From positions 404,451 through 468,450 of the forward strand of contig CAMPEQ010000007.1 of the NCBI GenBank assembly GCA_946803585.1: a stretch of DNA of 64,000 nucleotides, read 5' to 3'. Below the pieces are notes generated by a model that had not been told where the DNA came from, did not search any database, and saw nothing but the letters and a program-made list of their open reading frames with translations. The DNA comes from an uncultured Actinomycetes bacterium. Its GTDB lineage: Bacteria; Actinomycetota; Actinomycetes; S36-B12; UBA10799. The translations under genes and the position numbers were made by a program. Each line of letters starts with the position of its first letter. The first letter of the stretch is position 1. This document shows positions 17,599 to 26,207 of the stretch, in pieces.

Positions 17599-19245
17599 AT
17601 GAGCCTACGCAGTACCAATATCGACAAGATCCGCAACGGGGACTTTGACGTACTGATCGTGGGCGGCGGAATCAACGGAGCTGTGAGTGCAGCCGCGCTC
17701 GCGTCGCGTGGTGCTCGCGTTGCCATGGTTGATCGCGGTGACTTTGCCGGATTCACCTCGATGCAGTCCTCCAACCTAGTGTGGGGCGGCTTCAAGTACC
17801 TAGAGAACTACGAGCTGGCCCTCGTGCGTCACCTCTGCATGTCTCGCAACCGACTCATCAAGGCCTATCCCGCGAATCTACGCGAGATCCGCTTCCTAGC
17901 TGCATTAGACGAGCACTCGCCCTACAAACCTTGGTTCGCCGGATTGGGGTCAACGGCATACTGGTTGATCGGCAACGCCAAGACCCGGCCGCCGAAGGTG
18001 TACAGCAAGAAGAAGTTGGCCAAGAAGGAACCCATCATCCAAATGGACGATGTGATCGGAGGTATCGAATACTCCGACGCCTATGTCGTAGACAACGACT
18101 CGAGGTTCGTCTTCCAGTTTGTTCGCTCTGCGCTCAACGTCGGTGCAGCCTGTGCCAACTATGTGGAACTGACTGCCGCATACCGCGATTCGAGTGGGTG
18201 GCGCGCGGAACTGCGCGACAACGACAGTGGCGAGACGTTCGAATGCAAGGCGCGCGTGATCGTTAACGCAGCCGGGCCGTTCGTCGACGATCTCAACAAA
18301 GCCCTAGACATCAAGACCGACCATCAGATCGTCTTCTCAAAGGGCATCCACCTCATCGTTCCGCGACTTAATAAGAACGAGGAAGTCCTCGCATTCTTCG
18401 ATGACACAGAACGACTCTTCTACGTCATCCCGATGGGTTCGCGCTCGGTCATTGGAACCACTGACGAGCGCGTCAGCGACCCCGTCACTCACGTCGAGAC
18501 TGACGACCGTGACTTCCTGCTGGAACAGATCAACGCTCGCCTAGACCTGCCCGAACCACTAACCCCCGACGACATCATCTCGACGCGCTGCGGGGTCAGG
18601 CCACTGGTCGTGGAACGGACCGACGACAGCCATGCAGAAACCGACTGGACATCACTATCGCGAAAGCACGCCATTGAGGTGGATCCCTCCGATTCATTTG
18701 TCACCATCTTTGGTGGAAAGATCACCGACTGTTTGAATATCGGCGAGGAGATCTGCGACGCGGCACTCGAGCTCGGAGTCCGACTCGATAAGGACCGAAA
18801 TGATTGGTACGGGGAACCGCCCAAGGCAACCCGAGACGAGTTCTTCCGCCAGGCACGATTGATGGGCCTAAACAAACTCCGTAAGCGCGCCAGCTTCGAG
18901 ACCTTGTCAACCCGGCTGTGGCGTCGATACGGAATGCGCGCGTTCGCAATGCTGGAGGCCATTCGCGACGACCCCACCATGGCGGACGAGATCATCGAGG
19001 GCGCTGAGTACGTCCGCGCCGAACTGTTCTACGCGGCCAAGACCGAGATGATCACAAAGCTTGACGACTTCCTTCGGCGTCGTTCCAAGATCGCTTTGGT
19101 CCTAGGCCGCGAGGTCCTATCCGACGCTGACGGAATCCGTGAGGCATGTGAGTTGCTGTTCGGCGACGATGCCCAGCGGCGTATTGACGAGTACTTCGCC
19201 GCTGACGTCATGGCCCAAGACGCTGGCGATCCAAGCGCCCGCTAG
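17599..19245 (+). CDS. FAD-dependent glycerol-3-phosphate dehydrogenase-like protein (GlpD paralogue 1)
   Basis: A 548-residue flavoprotein of the GlpD/DAO family. The FAD-binding motif DVLIVGGGINGAVSAAALASR is near the N-terminus (residues about 16-36) and SSNLVWGGFKYLE follows. SKGIHLIVPR, TTDERVSDPVTHVE, GVRPLVVE and GGKITDCLNIGEE are the expected GlpD blocks. The last 120 residues form the helical C-terminal domain. The family oxidises sn-glycerol 3-phosphate to dihydroxyacetone phosphate with electrons to quinone. WGGFKYLE in place of the commoner HGGLRYLE marks a different subfamily from the second copy at 22023, so the substrate may differ. The start is ATG with AGGAG 5 nt upstream. 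It is divergent from thyX. Confidence 0.85.
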   Translation: MSLRSTNIDKIRNGDFDVLIVGGGINGAVSAAALASRGARVAMVDRGDFAGFTSMQSSNLVWGGFKYLENYELALVRHLCMSRNRLIKAYPANLREIRFLAALDEHSPYKPWFAGLGSTAYWLIGNAKTRPPKVYSKKKLAKKEPIIQMDDVIGGIEYSDAYVVDNDSRFVFQFVRSALNVGAACANYVELTAAYRDSSGWRAELRDNDSGETFECKARVIVNAAGPFVDDLNKALDIKTDHQIVFSKGIHLIVPRLNKNEEVLAFFDDTERLFYVIPMGSRSVIGTTDERVSDPVTHVETDDRDFLLEQINARLDLPEPLTPDDIISTRCGVRPLVVERTDDSHAETDWTSLSRKHAIEVDPSDSFVTIFGGKITDCLNIGEEICDAALELGVRLDKDRNDWYGEPPKATRDEFFRQARLMGLNKLRKRASFETLSTRLWRRYGMRAFAMLEAIRDDPTMADEIIEGAEYVRAELFYAAKTEMITKLDDFLRRRSKIALVLGREVLSDADGIREACELLFGDDAQRRIDEYFAADVMAQDAGDPSAR

Positions 19246-19269
19246 CCGACTAGCTCTAGACGCGTGTCG

Positions 19270-19293
19270 CGCCGCAAATTCTCTTCAGCGGCG
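19270..19293 (+). terminator. Weak stem-loop after GlpD-like gene
   Basis: CGCCGC (19270-19275) can pair with GCGGCG (19288-19293) around a 12-nt loop, 25 bp after the stop of the GlpD-like gene. No T-run follows. It could be a partial terminator separating that gene from the small gene at 19334, or simply part of the leader of the latter. Confidence 0.25.
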
Positions 19294-19333
19294 AGGCAAC
19301 CTGTTGGGCACATCAGCAGACAGGGAGTTCGTT

Positions 19334-19591
19334 GTGCCAACTCAGTCCACCCGGGCGGCGTCAGACATCCAGGTAGTCATCGATCCACCCACGGACCGCG
19401 TGAGTGTTGAGAAGTCTTCCTTGGGCGAACTTGAGGCTGAGATTTGGTGCGAGTTTGATTGCATCGCCTACGTGTTCGTCGGCGATGACGCCCAAGAGTT
19501 GACTGATCGAGTCGCGTTGGCTCGTAGTGGCGAACACTCATGGGACTACGTACGTCCGCTTAGCCGCGAAGAGCTCTACAACCTCGACTAG
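19334..19591 (+). CDS. Small acidic protein of unknown function (85 aa)
   Basis: An 85-residue frame from GTG 19334, with AGGGAG at 19322-19327 and a 6-nt spacer. It contains IQVVIDPPTDRVSVEKSS, then LGELEAEIWCEFDCIAYVFVGDDAQEL, and ends SREELYNLD. The composition is acidic with alternating beta-like segments and no signal peptide. I recognise no family. The frame continues upstream to 19139 inside the preceding gene, but that part is arginine/serine-rich shadow sequence. It lies between the GlpD-like gene and the convergent flavoprotein, 23 bp from the latter's stop. A real gene is likely because of the ribosome-binding site and the sensible composition, but it is unproven. Confidence 0.55.
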   Translation: MPTQSTRAASDIQVVIDPPTDRVSVEKSSLGELEAEIWCEFDCIAYVFVGDDAQELTDRVALARSGEHSWDYVRPLSREELYNLD

Positions 19592-19614
19592 GACGACTCC
19601 CGAAGCCGCCCAGA

Positions 19615-21246
19615 TCAGGCGTCAGTAACGAGAACCCCAGGGTTGAGGATTCCGGTCGGGTCCAGCTCACGCTTTATCGCGGCTAGCAGCTCGACCCCGT
19701 CAGCTCCGATCTCAGCCGCTAACCATGGAGCATGATCACGGCCTACTGCGTGATGGTGAGTGATCGTTGCATTCGCGGCCACGATCGCGTCACTTGCCGC
19801 CGTTTTCGCACGCTGCCACTGGGCAACTGCGTCGTCGTCGTTGCGCTCGGCGATCACGGTGATGTAGAGCGATCCACCGGTCTCATACACGTGCGATAGG
19901 TGGGATATGACCCATGGGCCAGGGCCATCACTTGGCAGCGCGTCTCTGATCGCATTGGTGACCGACTCTCGCAAGGCAGGAAGCTCGCGCCAGCCGGTCG
20001 CCGTCTCCAAAGTCTCGACGAGGTATCCCCTGTCTAGGAGCGCGTCCCGCAGATAGGGACCAGAGAATCGACCGTGTTCCCAGCCTTTGCCCACGGCCGC
20101 ACCCAGCGATACCGCGCCGAACTTGCGCAAGACCCGCCAGGACTCATCTCGGCGAGAACTAACTTGGGTATGTGTGCCTTCCCAGGAGAAGATCGCGAGC
20201 GCTCCTCCGGCGACCTTTCGTACCTTGAGATACCGGTTAAGGGCCGCAGCCTTCGCGCCCTCGGTCGCCATTGTCAGGTTAGTCAAGGACTCCTGCGGAT
20301 CGGATAGTCGCATCACGTCGGCCGTGGCTCGCCGTGCGACGAGTTCACGGAAGGCATCGAGTCCGGCTTGATAGGTAGGGAACATGACGCCCTCTAGTCG
20401 GGTCTCATTTGGCAGCCGACGAATTCGCATCGTCACCTCGGTGATCAGACCAAGGATTCCCTCACTGCCGATGAAGAGCTGGCGCAAGTCAGGGCCAGCT
20501 GCGGACCCAGGAGCACGGCCCAACTCGAACTCGCGATTCACGCAGGCAACTCGGAGTCTTTCGACCATCTCGTTGCTACGGCCATACCCGGCGGACGCTT
20601 GACCAGCAGAGCGGGTAGCGACGTAGCCACCAATGGATGCTCGCTCCCACGACTGCGGGAAGTGCCCCAGGGTGAATCCGCGGGTCTTGAGCAACCTCTC
20701 CAGGGTCGGTCCGGTGATTCCCGGGCCCATCGTTGCCGTCATGTTCACGTCGTCCACCGAGATCAGGTCAGCCATATTGTCGAAGGCCACGGCGATCACG
20801 GCATGATGGGTGCCCGATTCTGGGCGCACACCCCCAACGACGGAAGTACCCCCACCAAATGGGACAACGGCGATACCGCGTTGCTCGCAGAACTCCAAGA
20901 CCTTGCGCACCACTGCATGGGATTGTGGTGATACGACAGCATCTGGGACGACGGGATGCTTACCGCGATGTTCTAGCAGGTCCAGATAGGAGAAGCCACC
21001 GCCGTGGGCGAGGCGTTCCTCGTCGCCAACCGTCACGTCGCTATCGCCAGCGACGATCGCAAGCGATGAGAGATCGTCAGTGCTTAGTCGGCTCGCAGGC
21101 ACCTCGATAGCCTTGCGGACAACCGGAGGCGTTCCACGTGGCGGACCGACATGGTCATTAAGAAAGGCGCGCGCCCGACTACTGAGCTCGATGGGCTCAG
21201 GCGGTACTCCCCAACGCGAAACATCGTCGTCGTAGCGACCAATCAT
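19615..21246 (-). CDS. FAD-binding oxidase, alkyl-dihydroxyacetonephosphate synthase-like
   Basis: A 543-residue flavoprotein with the vanillyl-alcohol-oxidase-type FAD domain. It has VVPFGGGTSVVGGV, GPGITGPTLERLL, FPQSWERASIGGYVATRSAGQ and GSEGILGLITEVTMRIR. The C-terminal part has ITHHHAVGRDHAPWLAAE and ends KRELDPTGILNPG, the layout of alkyl-DHAP synthase (AgpS) with its HHH motif. AgpS swaps the acyl chain of acyl-DHAP for a fatty alcohol in ether-lipid synthesis; bacterial relatives also include GlcD-like dehydrogenases, so the reaction is uncertain. The frame extends 12 codons upstream, but ATG 21246 has AAGGAG with 5-nt spacing. It is divergent from tetR and glpD with 111 bp between, the layout I recall for Rv2251/Rv2250c/Rv2249c. 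Confidence 0.82.
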   Translation of the reverse strand: MIGRYDDDVSRWGVPPEPIELSSRARAFLNDHVGPPRGTPPVVRKAIEVPASRLSTDDLSSLAIVAGDSDVTVGDEERLAHGGGFSYLDLLEHRGKHPVVPDAVVSPQSHAVVRKVLEFCEQRGIAVVPFGGGTSVVGGVRPESGTHHAVIAVAFDNMADLISVDDVNMTATMGPGITGPTLERLLKTRGFTLGHFPQSWERASIGGYVATRSAGQASAGYGRSNEMVERLRVACVNREFELGRAPGSAAGPDLRQLFIGSEGILGLITEVTMRIRRLPNETRLEGVMFPTYQAGLDAFRELVARRATADVMRLSDPQESLTNLTMATEGAKAAALNRYLKVRKVAGGALAIFSWEGTHTQVSSRRDESWRVLRKFGAVSLGAAVGKGWEHGRFSGPYLRDALLDRGYLVETLETATGWRELPALRESVTNAIRDALPSDGPGPWVISHLSHVYETGGSLYITVIAERNDDDAVAQWQRAKTAASDAIVAANATITHHHAVGRDHAPWLAAEIGADGVELLAAIKRELDPTGILNPGVLVTDA

Positions 21247-21349
21247 GCGATCTCCTTCGTCGTAAACGGTGTATTGGCACAAGGTGCCCTGAGTTGAGTT
21301 CTAGCGTCGAGCCTACGCTGCCTCGAACCCAACCAACGTGGTGTTACAT

Positions 21350-21368
21350 TGTTACACATGGTGTCACA
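21350..21368. promoter_or_regulatory. 19-bp dyad over the tetR start: likely TetR operator
   Basis: The sequence has the form TGTNACAC-N3-GTGTNACA, perfect at 16 arm positions apart from the paired N. It covers the ATG of the TetR gene (21358). A further direct copy of TGTTACA lies 8 bp upstream at 21342-21348, so the short heptamer TGTYACA occurs three times in 27 bp. A dyad of this size in the 111-bp divergent promoter region of a TetR gene is typical for autorepression and control of both flanking genes. Confidence 0.6.
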
Positions 21369-22026
21369 TCGTCCCATTAGCGAAGCGCAACTGCATACCG
21401 CGCTTGTCAATCCATCGCCACAGGTGGCGCCGTCGGCGGCCACTCGATCGGACCCGGTACTCCAGGCCGCGTATGACTCGATTCTCGAGGTTGGCGTCCG
21501 CCGAACAACCCTGGCCGATGTTGCCCGCCGGGCAGGTGTCTCCCGGATGACGGTGTACCGCAAGTACGACGACCTTCCCCGACTCCTGTCGGCACTGCTC
21601 ACCGTGGAGCTTGGAGCGATCCTGCAGGAGGTCGACGAGCACACCACCGACCTCACAACCGTTCGAGCACGCACTGCGCAGATCGTGGCCCTGGCCAGCG
21701 CAGCGCTAGCCACCCACCCCGTTCTTGAACGGGTGCTGGCAGTAGACCCAGAAGCGCTACTACCGCTTATCGTTGATCGACTCGGCTCAATTCAACAGCT
21801 CGCACTTGAACAACTCGCAGCTCTAATTCGAGCCGGACAGTCCCCTGATGGCGATGGATCGATCCGTCCGGGTGATCCAAGAATGCTCGCATTGATGATC
21901 ATGGCCGCAACCCAATCGTTGGTCTTTTCATCCAGAGCAATCGGTACTGCTGACCCCTTAAAGATGATCTATTCAGAGCTTCACATCATGACCGATCGCT
22001 ACCTTGCACTCGAGGAGTCCTCATGA
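21358..22026 (+). CDS. TetR-family transcriptional regulator
   Basis: A 222-residue TetR repressor. The N-terminal HTH reads ILEVGVRRTTLADVARRAGV followed by SRMTVYRKYDDLPRLLSALL, the classic TetR helix 2-3-4 block. A helical ligand domain ends in YLALEESS. ATG 21358 is chosen over TTG 21349 and GTG 21361; the ATG is inside the dyad 21350-21368, so binding would block initiation directly. The stop overlaps the following glpD start by 4 nt, so regulator and enzyme are translationally coupled. From memory the counterpart in M. tuberculosis is Rv2250c. The ligand is unknown; an acyl-CoA or a glycerolipid intermediate would suit the neighbours. Confidence 0.9.
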   Translation: MVSHRPISEAQLHTALVNPSPQVAPSAATRSDPVLQAAYDSILEVGVRRTTLADVARRAGVSRMTVYRKYDDLPRLLSALLTVELGAILQEVDEHTTDLTTVRARTAQIVALASAALATHPVLERVLAVDPEALLPLIVDRLGSIQQLALEQLAALIRAGQSPDGDGSIRPGDPRMLALMIMAATQSLVFSSRAIGTADPLKMIYSELHIMTDRYLALEESS

Positions 22027-23606
22027 CACGTTCTGCAATTCGCCCAGGCGATCCGATGAGCATGCTGAACCGCAATCGGCGCGCTCGGGATCGCGACCAA
22101 CTGCTCTCTGGCGCAGAGGTTGATGTCCTCGTTGTTGGTGGCGGCGCCACCGGCGTCGGCGTCGCCCTTGACGCCGCGACTCGGGGGCTATCGGTTGCCC
22201 TCATTGAGGCACACGACTATGCGTTCGGGACGAGCCGCTGGTCTAGCAAAATGATCCACGGCGGACTTCGCTACTTGGCCAAGGGCGACGTGGGTGTCGC
22301 CTGGGAATCGGCTTCCGAGCGAGCAGTCATCGGAAAGACGATTGCCCCGTACTTGGTCCACCCCTTTGCCCAACTGATTCCCATCTTCGACTCCACTGAG
22401 TCAAAGGACAGTGTTACGACCCGACTTGGGATGCATGCCGGTGATGCACTCCGGCGAGCTAGTCGCCTCCCCTCTGCGGCGCTTCCGCGCCCCACCCGTA
22501 TTAGTGCTCGAGAGGCTCGCGCCCTTGTTCCGGGCCTGCCAACTCAGGGACTAGCTGGGGCCGATATTGGCTGGGACTTCCAACTAGAAGATGACGCGCG
22601 CTTTGTTCTCACAATCGCACGGACTGCTGCCGCCTACGGCGCACTCATGTTGACGGCGACAAAGGCGGTCCAACTCGATGCCCACGGCGCGGACGTTGTC
22701 GACCAGGTCGATGGCCGCGAGTACCGCATCCAAGCGAGGAACGTCATCAACGCAACCGGTGTGTGGGCCGGAACTCTCGACGCCCACGTCGAGCTCACAC
22801 CTAGTCGCGGCACCCACGTCATAGTGCGCGCAGAACGACTCGGGAACCCGCAAGCCTCGCTAACGATTCCGGTACCAGGGAGCTTCGGTCGGTTCGTCTT
22901 TGCAATTCCACAGTTCAACGGACTTGTCTACATTGGTCTGACTGATGTAGCGGCCGACGGCCCGATACCTGACGTCCCGCAGGCTGATCCTGAGGAGATC
23001 GACTGGATCCTGGGAGTCATATCGCTCGGGCTCGAGACACCGCTGACCCGAAGTGACGTGGTGGGAACCTACTCGGGATTGCGACCACTTGTGAAGGCCG
23101 TCGATACCCACAACGAATCTGCGGACGGCGATGATACGACCGAGACCAACACTGCCGATATCTCGCGACGGCACTTGATCACTGGCGGACCAGGCGAAGT
23201 CATCACAATTACGGGCGGGAAGCTGACCACGTATCGACGGATGGCACAAGATGCGGTCGACCTCATCACGAACAGGCCCTGCGTCACAACGACAACCCCG
23301 CTCGTCGGTGTCGGCCCGTTGCCGACCGACTCAGGAATTCCGGCAAGGCTTATGCGACGTTTTGGTTCAGAGGCTGGACTGGTCGCATCGCTAGCAGAGC
23401 ACGATGCTCACCTTCTGGAACCTGTCTCCACTGCCGCCACCACCGATGTGCTCGGTGTCGAGATCGTCTGGGCCCAACTGGCCGAGGGCGCCTTAACCTA
23501 CGATGACATCGTCTCGCGCCGCACGCGGATCTCACTCGTACCGGCCGATGAGGCAGCCCTTCGACCAGCAGTCGAATCGCTAGTGAAGGAAGAAGTGCCG
23601 GTCTAG
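22023..23606 (+). CDS. glpD: Glycerol-3-phosphate dehydrogenase (FAD), GlpD1-type
   Basis: A 527-residue membrane-associated flavoprotein that oxidises glycerol-3-phosphate to dihydroxyacetone phosphate. The FAD motif VDVLVVGGGATGVGVALDAA is followed by FGTSRWSSKMIHGGLRYLA. RGTHVIV, GRFVFAIPQFNGLVYIGLTD, GTYSGLRPL and GGKLTTYRRMAQD are present, and the C-terminal domain has SRRTRISLVPAD. Several of these segments closely match my memory of Rv2249c (glpD1). ATG 22023 overlaps the tetR stop (ATGA); in-frame ATGs at 22056 and 22062 are possible alternatives. It ends directly against the convergent gene at 23607 with no spacer. It differs clearly from the GlpD-like protein at 17599. Confidence 0.92.
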   Translation: MTRSAIRPGDPMSMLNRNRRARDRDQLLSGAEVDVLVVGGGATGVGVALDAATRGLSVALIEAHDYAFGTSRWSSKMIHGGLRYLAKGDVGVAWESASERAVIGKTIAPYLVHPFAQLIPIFDSTESKDSVTTRLGMHAGDALRRASRLPSAALPRPTRISAREARALVPGLPTQGLAGADIGWDFQLEDDARFVLTIARTAAAYGALMLTATKAVQLDAHGADVVDQVDGREYRIQARNVINATGVWAGTLDAHVELTPSRGTHVIVRAERLGNPQASLTIPVPGSFGRFVFAIPQFNGLVYIGLTDVAADGPIPDVPQADPEEIDWILGVISLGLETPLTRSDVVGTYSGLRPLVKAVDTHNESADGDDTTETNTADISRRHLITGGPGEVITITGGKLTTYRRMAQDAVDLITNRPCVTTTTPLVGVGPLPTDSGIPARLMRRFGSEAGLVASLAEHDAHLLEPVSTAATTDVLGVEIVWAQLAEGALTYDDIVSRRTRISLVPADEAALRPAVESLVKEEVPV

Positions 23607-24074
23607 CTACTCCGGTGGGTAGCTATCCATCGGAATCTTGCCCTCGTAGACACCAAGGGCGTATCGCATCGCGGCTCGTGCTCGTTTGCGATCTCCCGCG
23701 GCATCGTAGGCGGCTGCGACCCGAAACCATGCGCGCCAGTTCCCTGGATCCGCTCGCGTCGTTTGCTCAACGACTGCGAACTCGGCATCTGCGGCTGATC
23801 GATCGATTCGCCCGCCTTCTGTGCGGGGCAGATTGTCGACCGGCAGACCGCCCTCTTCTTCGAGTTGGCGGGCCATCTTCTGAACTCCAAAACCGAACTG
23901 CATCTCACGCCAGATAATCCAAAGACCTATCAGCGGAAGGATAAGCAGTCCCAAGCCGAGTCCCATCGAGATGGGCTCCCCACTGCCTAGCAGCGTGATT
24001 GCTTGTGCTCCGGCAACGACGAGATAGACAATGAGAACGAGCACCATAACGACAGCGGTCGTGCGTGCATTCAT
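23607..24074 (-). CDS. Membrane protein with TPR-like C-terminus (Rv2772c-like)
   Basis: A 155-residue protein with two N-terminal membrane helices (about 8-28 and 36-56). A cytosolic part follows with ADAEFAVVEQTTRADPGNWRAWFRVAAAYDAAGDRKRARAAMRYAL, i.e. a tetratricopeptide-like helix pair, and it ends EGKIPMDSYPPE. A protein of similar size (Rv2772c) lies next to dapB in M. tuberculosis, and the same placement is seen here: it begins 14 bp after the dapB stop. The function is unknown; TPR segments usually bind other proteins. Its stop abuts the stop of the convergent glpD. Confidence 0.8.
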   Translation of the reverse strand: MNARTTAVVMVLVLIVYLVVAGAQAITLLGSGEPISMGLGLGLLILPLIGLWIIWREMQFGFGVQKMARQLEEEGGLPVDNLPRTEGGRIDRSAADAEFAVVEQTTRADPGNWRAWFRVAAAYDAAGDRKRARAAMRYALGVYEGKIPMDSYPPE

Positions 24075-24088
24075 TTCAGCGCTCCCCT

Positions 24089-24847
<759 letters not shown>

Positions 24848-26194
24848 CTAACCCTTCGATCCAAACGTTCGATCCGCGTCGTACGGGCCCACCACGGTAA
24901 TGGTCTGCGGCGCATTCAAGATCTCGGCCGCAACTTGAGCCACATGTTCACCCGTGACTGCCTCAATACTCTCCAGTTTGTCATCGAGGCTCGTGAAGGT
25001 TCCGCTAATAATTTCCGCATCGGCGAGTCGACTCATTCGTGATCCCGGATCCTCGGAATCCAAAACGGTAGCTCCCCGCAACTGACCCTTGGCCCGCTTA
25101 ACCTCTTCGTCAGTTAAGCCATTGCGGGCAGCCTCGGCAAGTACTGCCTGGATGACCTCAACCGTAGTGTCAGCCTTCTCGGGCAGCGTGCCCGCGTAGA
25201 CGCCAAACATTCCCGCGTCGCTATAGCCGGAGCGGAAGGAGGCAACGGAATACGCCAGTCCCCGATTCTCGCGTACCTCTTGGAACAGTCGACTAGCCAT
25301 CCCCGAACCCAGGGCGGTCTCTAGCACGGCTAGCGTCCAACGTCGGTCGTCGACCCGGCTGTACGCAGGGACGCCAATCATGATGTGGGCTTGCTCGGTT
25401 GGTCGGCTGACGACTTCACAGCCGGGAATCGCCCGGTACTTTCGGGGGCGGCTGCGCAGTGCGCGAGCGGGCGTTGGTTCGGCTGAGCGATCGGTGACCC
25501 AGTGTGCGGCGATCCGCTTGGCCTCGCGGACAAGTTGTTTGTGATCAACCGCGCCAGATACCGCGATGACAACATCGTTGGGCTTGTAGTGGCGGCGGTA
25601 ATGGCGCCACACACTCGCACGCGTGATGTCGTTCAGGCTTCCAGGAGATCCGACGATCGGAACTCCGAGCTTTGACGCGGAGAACAGCTTTGCTGACAGA
25701 TGCTGCGATGCCACGTCAGTGAAGTCATCCTCGTTCATCGCGATCTCTTCGAGTACCACTCCACGCTCGGACTCGACATCCGCTGCGTCAATGAGACAGG
25801 ACGACACCATGTCGCCGAGGACGTCCATCGCCAGCGGAAGGTCATCAGAGAGCACGCGGGCGTGGTAACAGGTCACTTCTTTGGTGGTGAATGCGTTGAG
25901 GTCGCCACCAACTTCCTCAATTGCCGCAGCGATCTCGAAAGGACCCCGCTTGGGAGTTCCCTTAAATAGGAGGTGCTCGAGGAAATGCGAGGCACCCGAG
26001 GTTTTGGGCGTCTCATCGCGCGAGCCAACGCCAACCCAGAAACCAATGGCAACAGATCGCGAGGTGGGGATTGACTCTGAAATTACTCGCAGACCGCCCG
26101 GAAGGACGGTCCGCTTAACAACGGCGCCATCGGCACCGGTCAGCAACGTTCGAGTGGTACCCGCTCGCTGCTGACCGATCGCCGACGTTCGCAT
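24848..26194 (-). CDS. M16-family zinc metallopeptidase
   Basis: A 448-residue pitrilysin/processing-peptidase-like protein. The inverted zinc motif HFLEH (about residues 70-74) is followed by LLFKGTPKRGPFEIAAAIEEVGG and the distal Glu in RGVVLEEIAMNEDD, as required for activity. The C-terminal half, with YAGTLPEKADTTVEVIQ and TVLDSEDPGSRMSRLADAEI, is the usual non-catalytic repeat. No signal peptide is seen, so it is cytosolic. The substrate is not known. pnp-M16-dapB is a conserved actinobacterial arrangement; here the start lies 13 bp after the pnp stop. Confidence 0.93.
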   Translation of the reverse strand: MRTSAIGQQRAGTTRTLLTGADGAVVKRTVLPGGLRVISESIPTSRSVAIGFWVGVGSRDETPKTSGASHFLEHLLFKGTPKRGPFEIAAAIEEVGGDLNAFTTKEVTCYHARVLSDDLPLAMDVLGDMVSSCLIDAADVESERGVVLEEIAMNEDDFTDVASQHLSAKLFSASKLGVPIVGSPGSLNDITRASVWRHYRRHYKPNDVVIAVSGAVDHKQLVREAKRIAAHWVTDRSAEPTPARALRSRPRKYRAIPGCEVVSRPTEQAHIMIGVPAYSRVDDRRWTLAVLETALGSGMASRLFQEVRENRGLAYSVASFRSGYSDAGMFGVYAGTLPEKADTTVEVIQAVLAEAARNGLTDEEVKRAKGQLRGATVLDSEDPGSRMSRLADAEIISGTFTSLDDKLESIEAVTGEHVAQVAAEILNAPQTITVVGPYDADRTFGSKG

Positions 26195-26207
26195 GTTGTG
26201 TTGCTAC

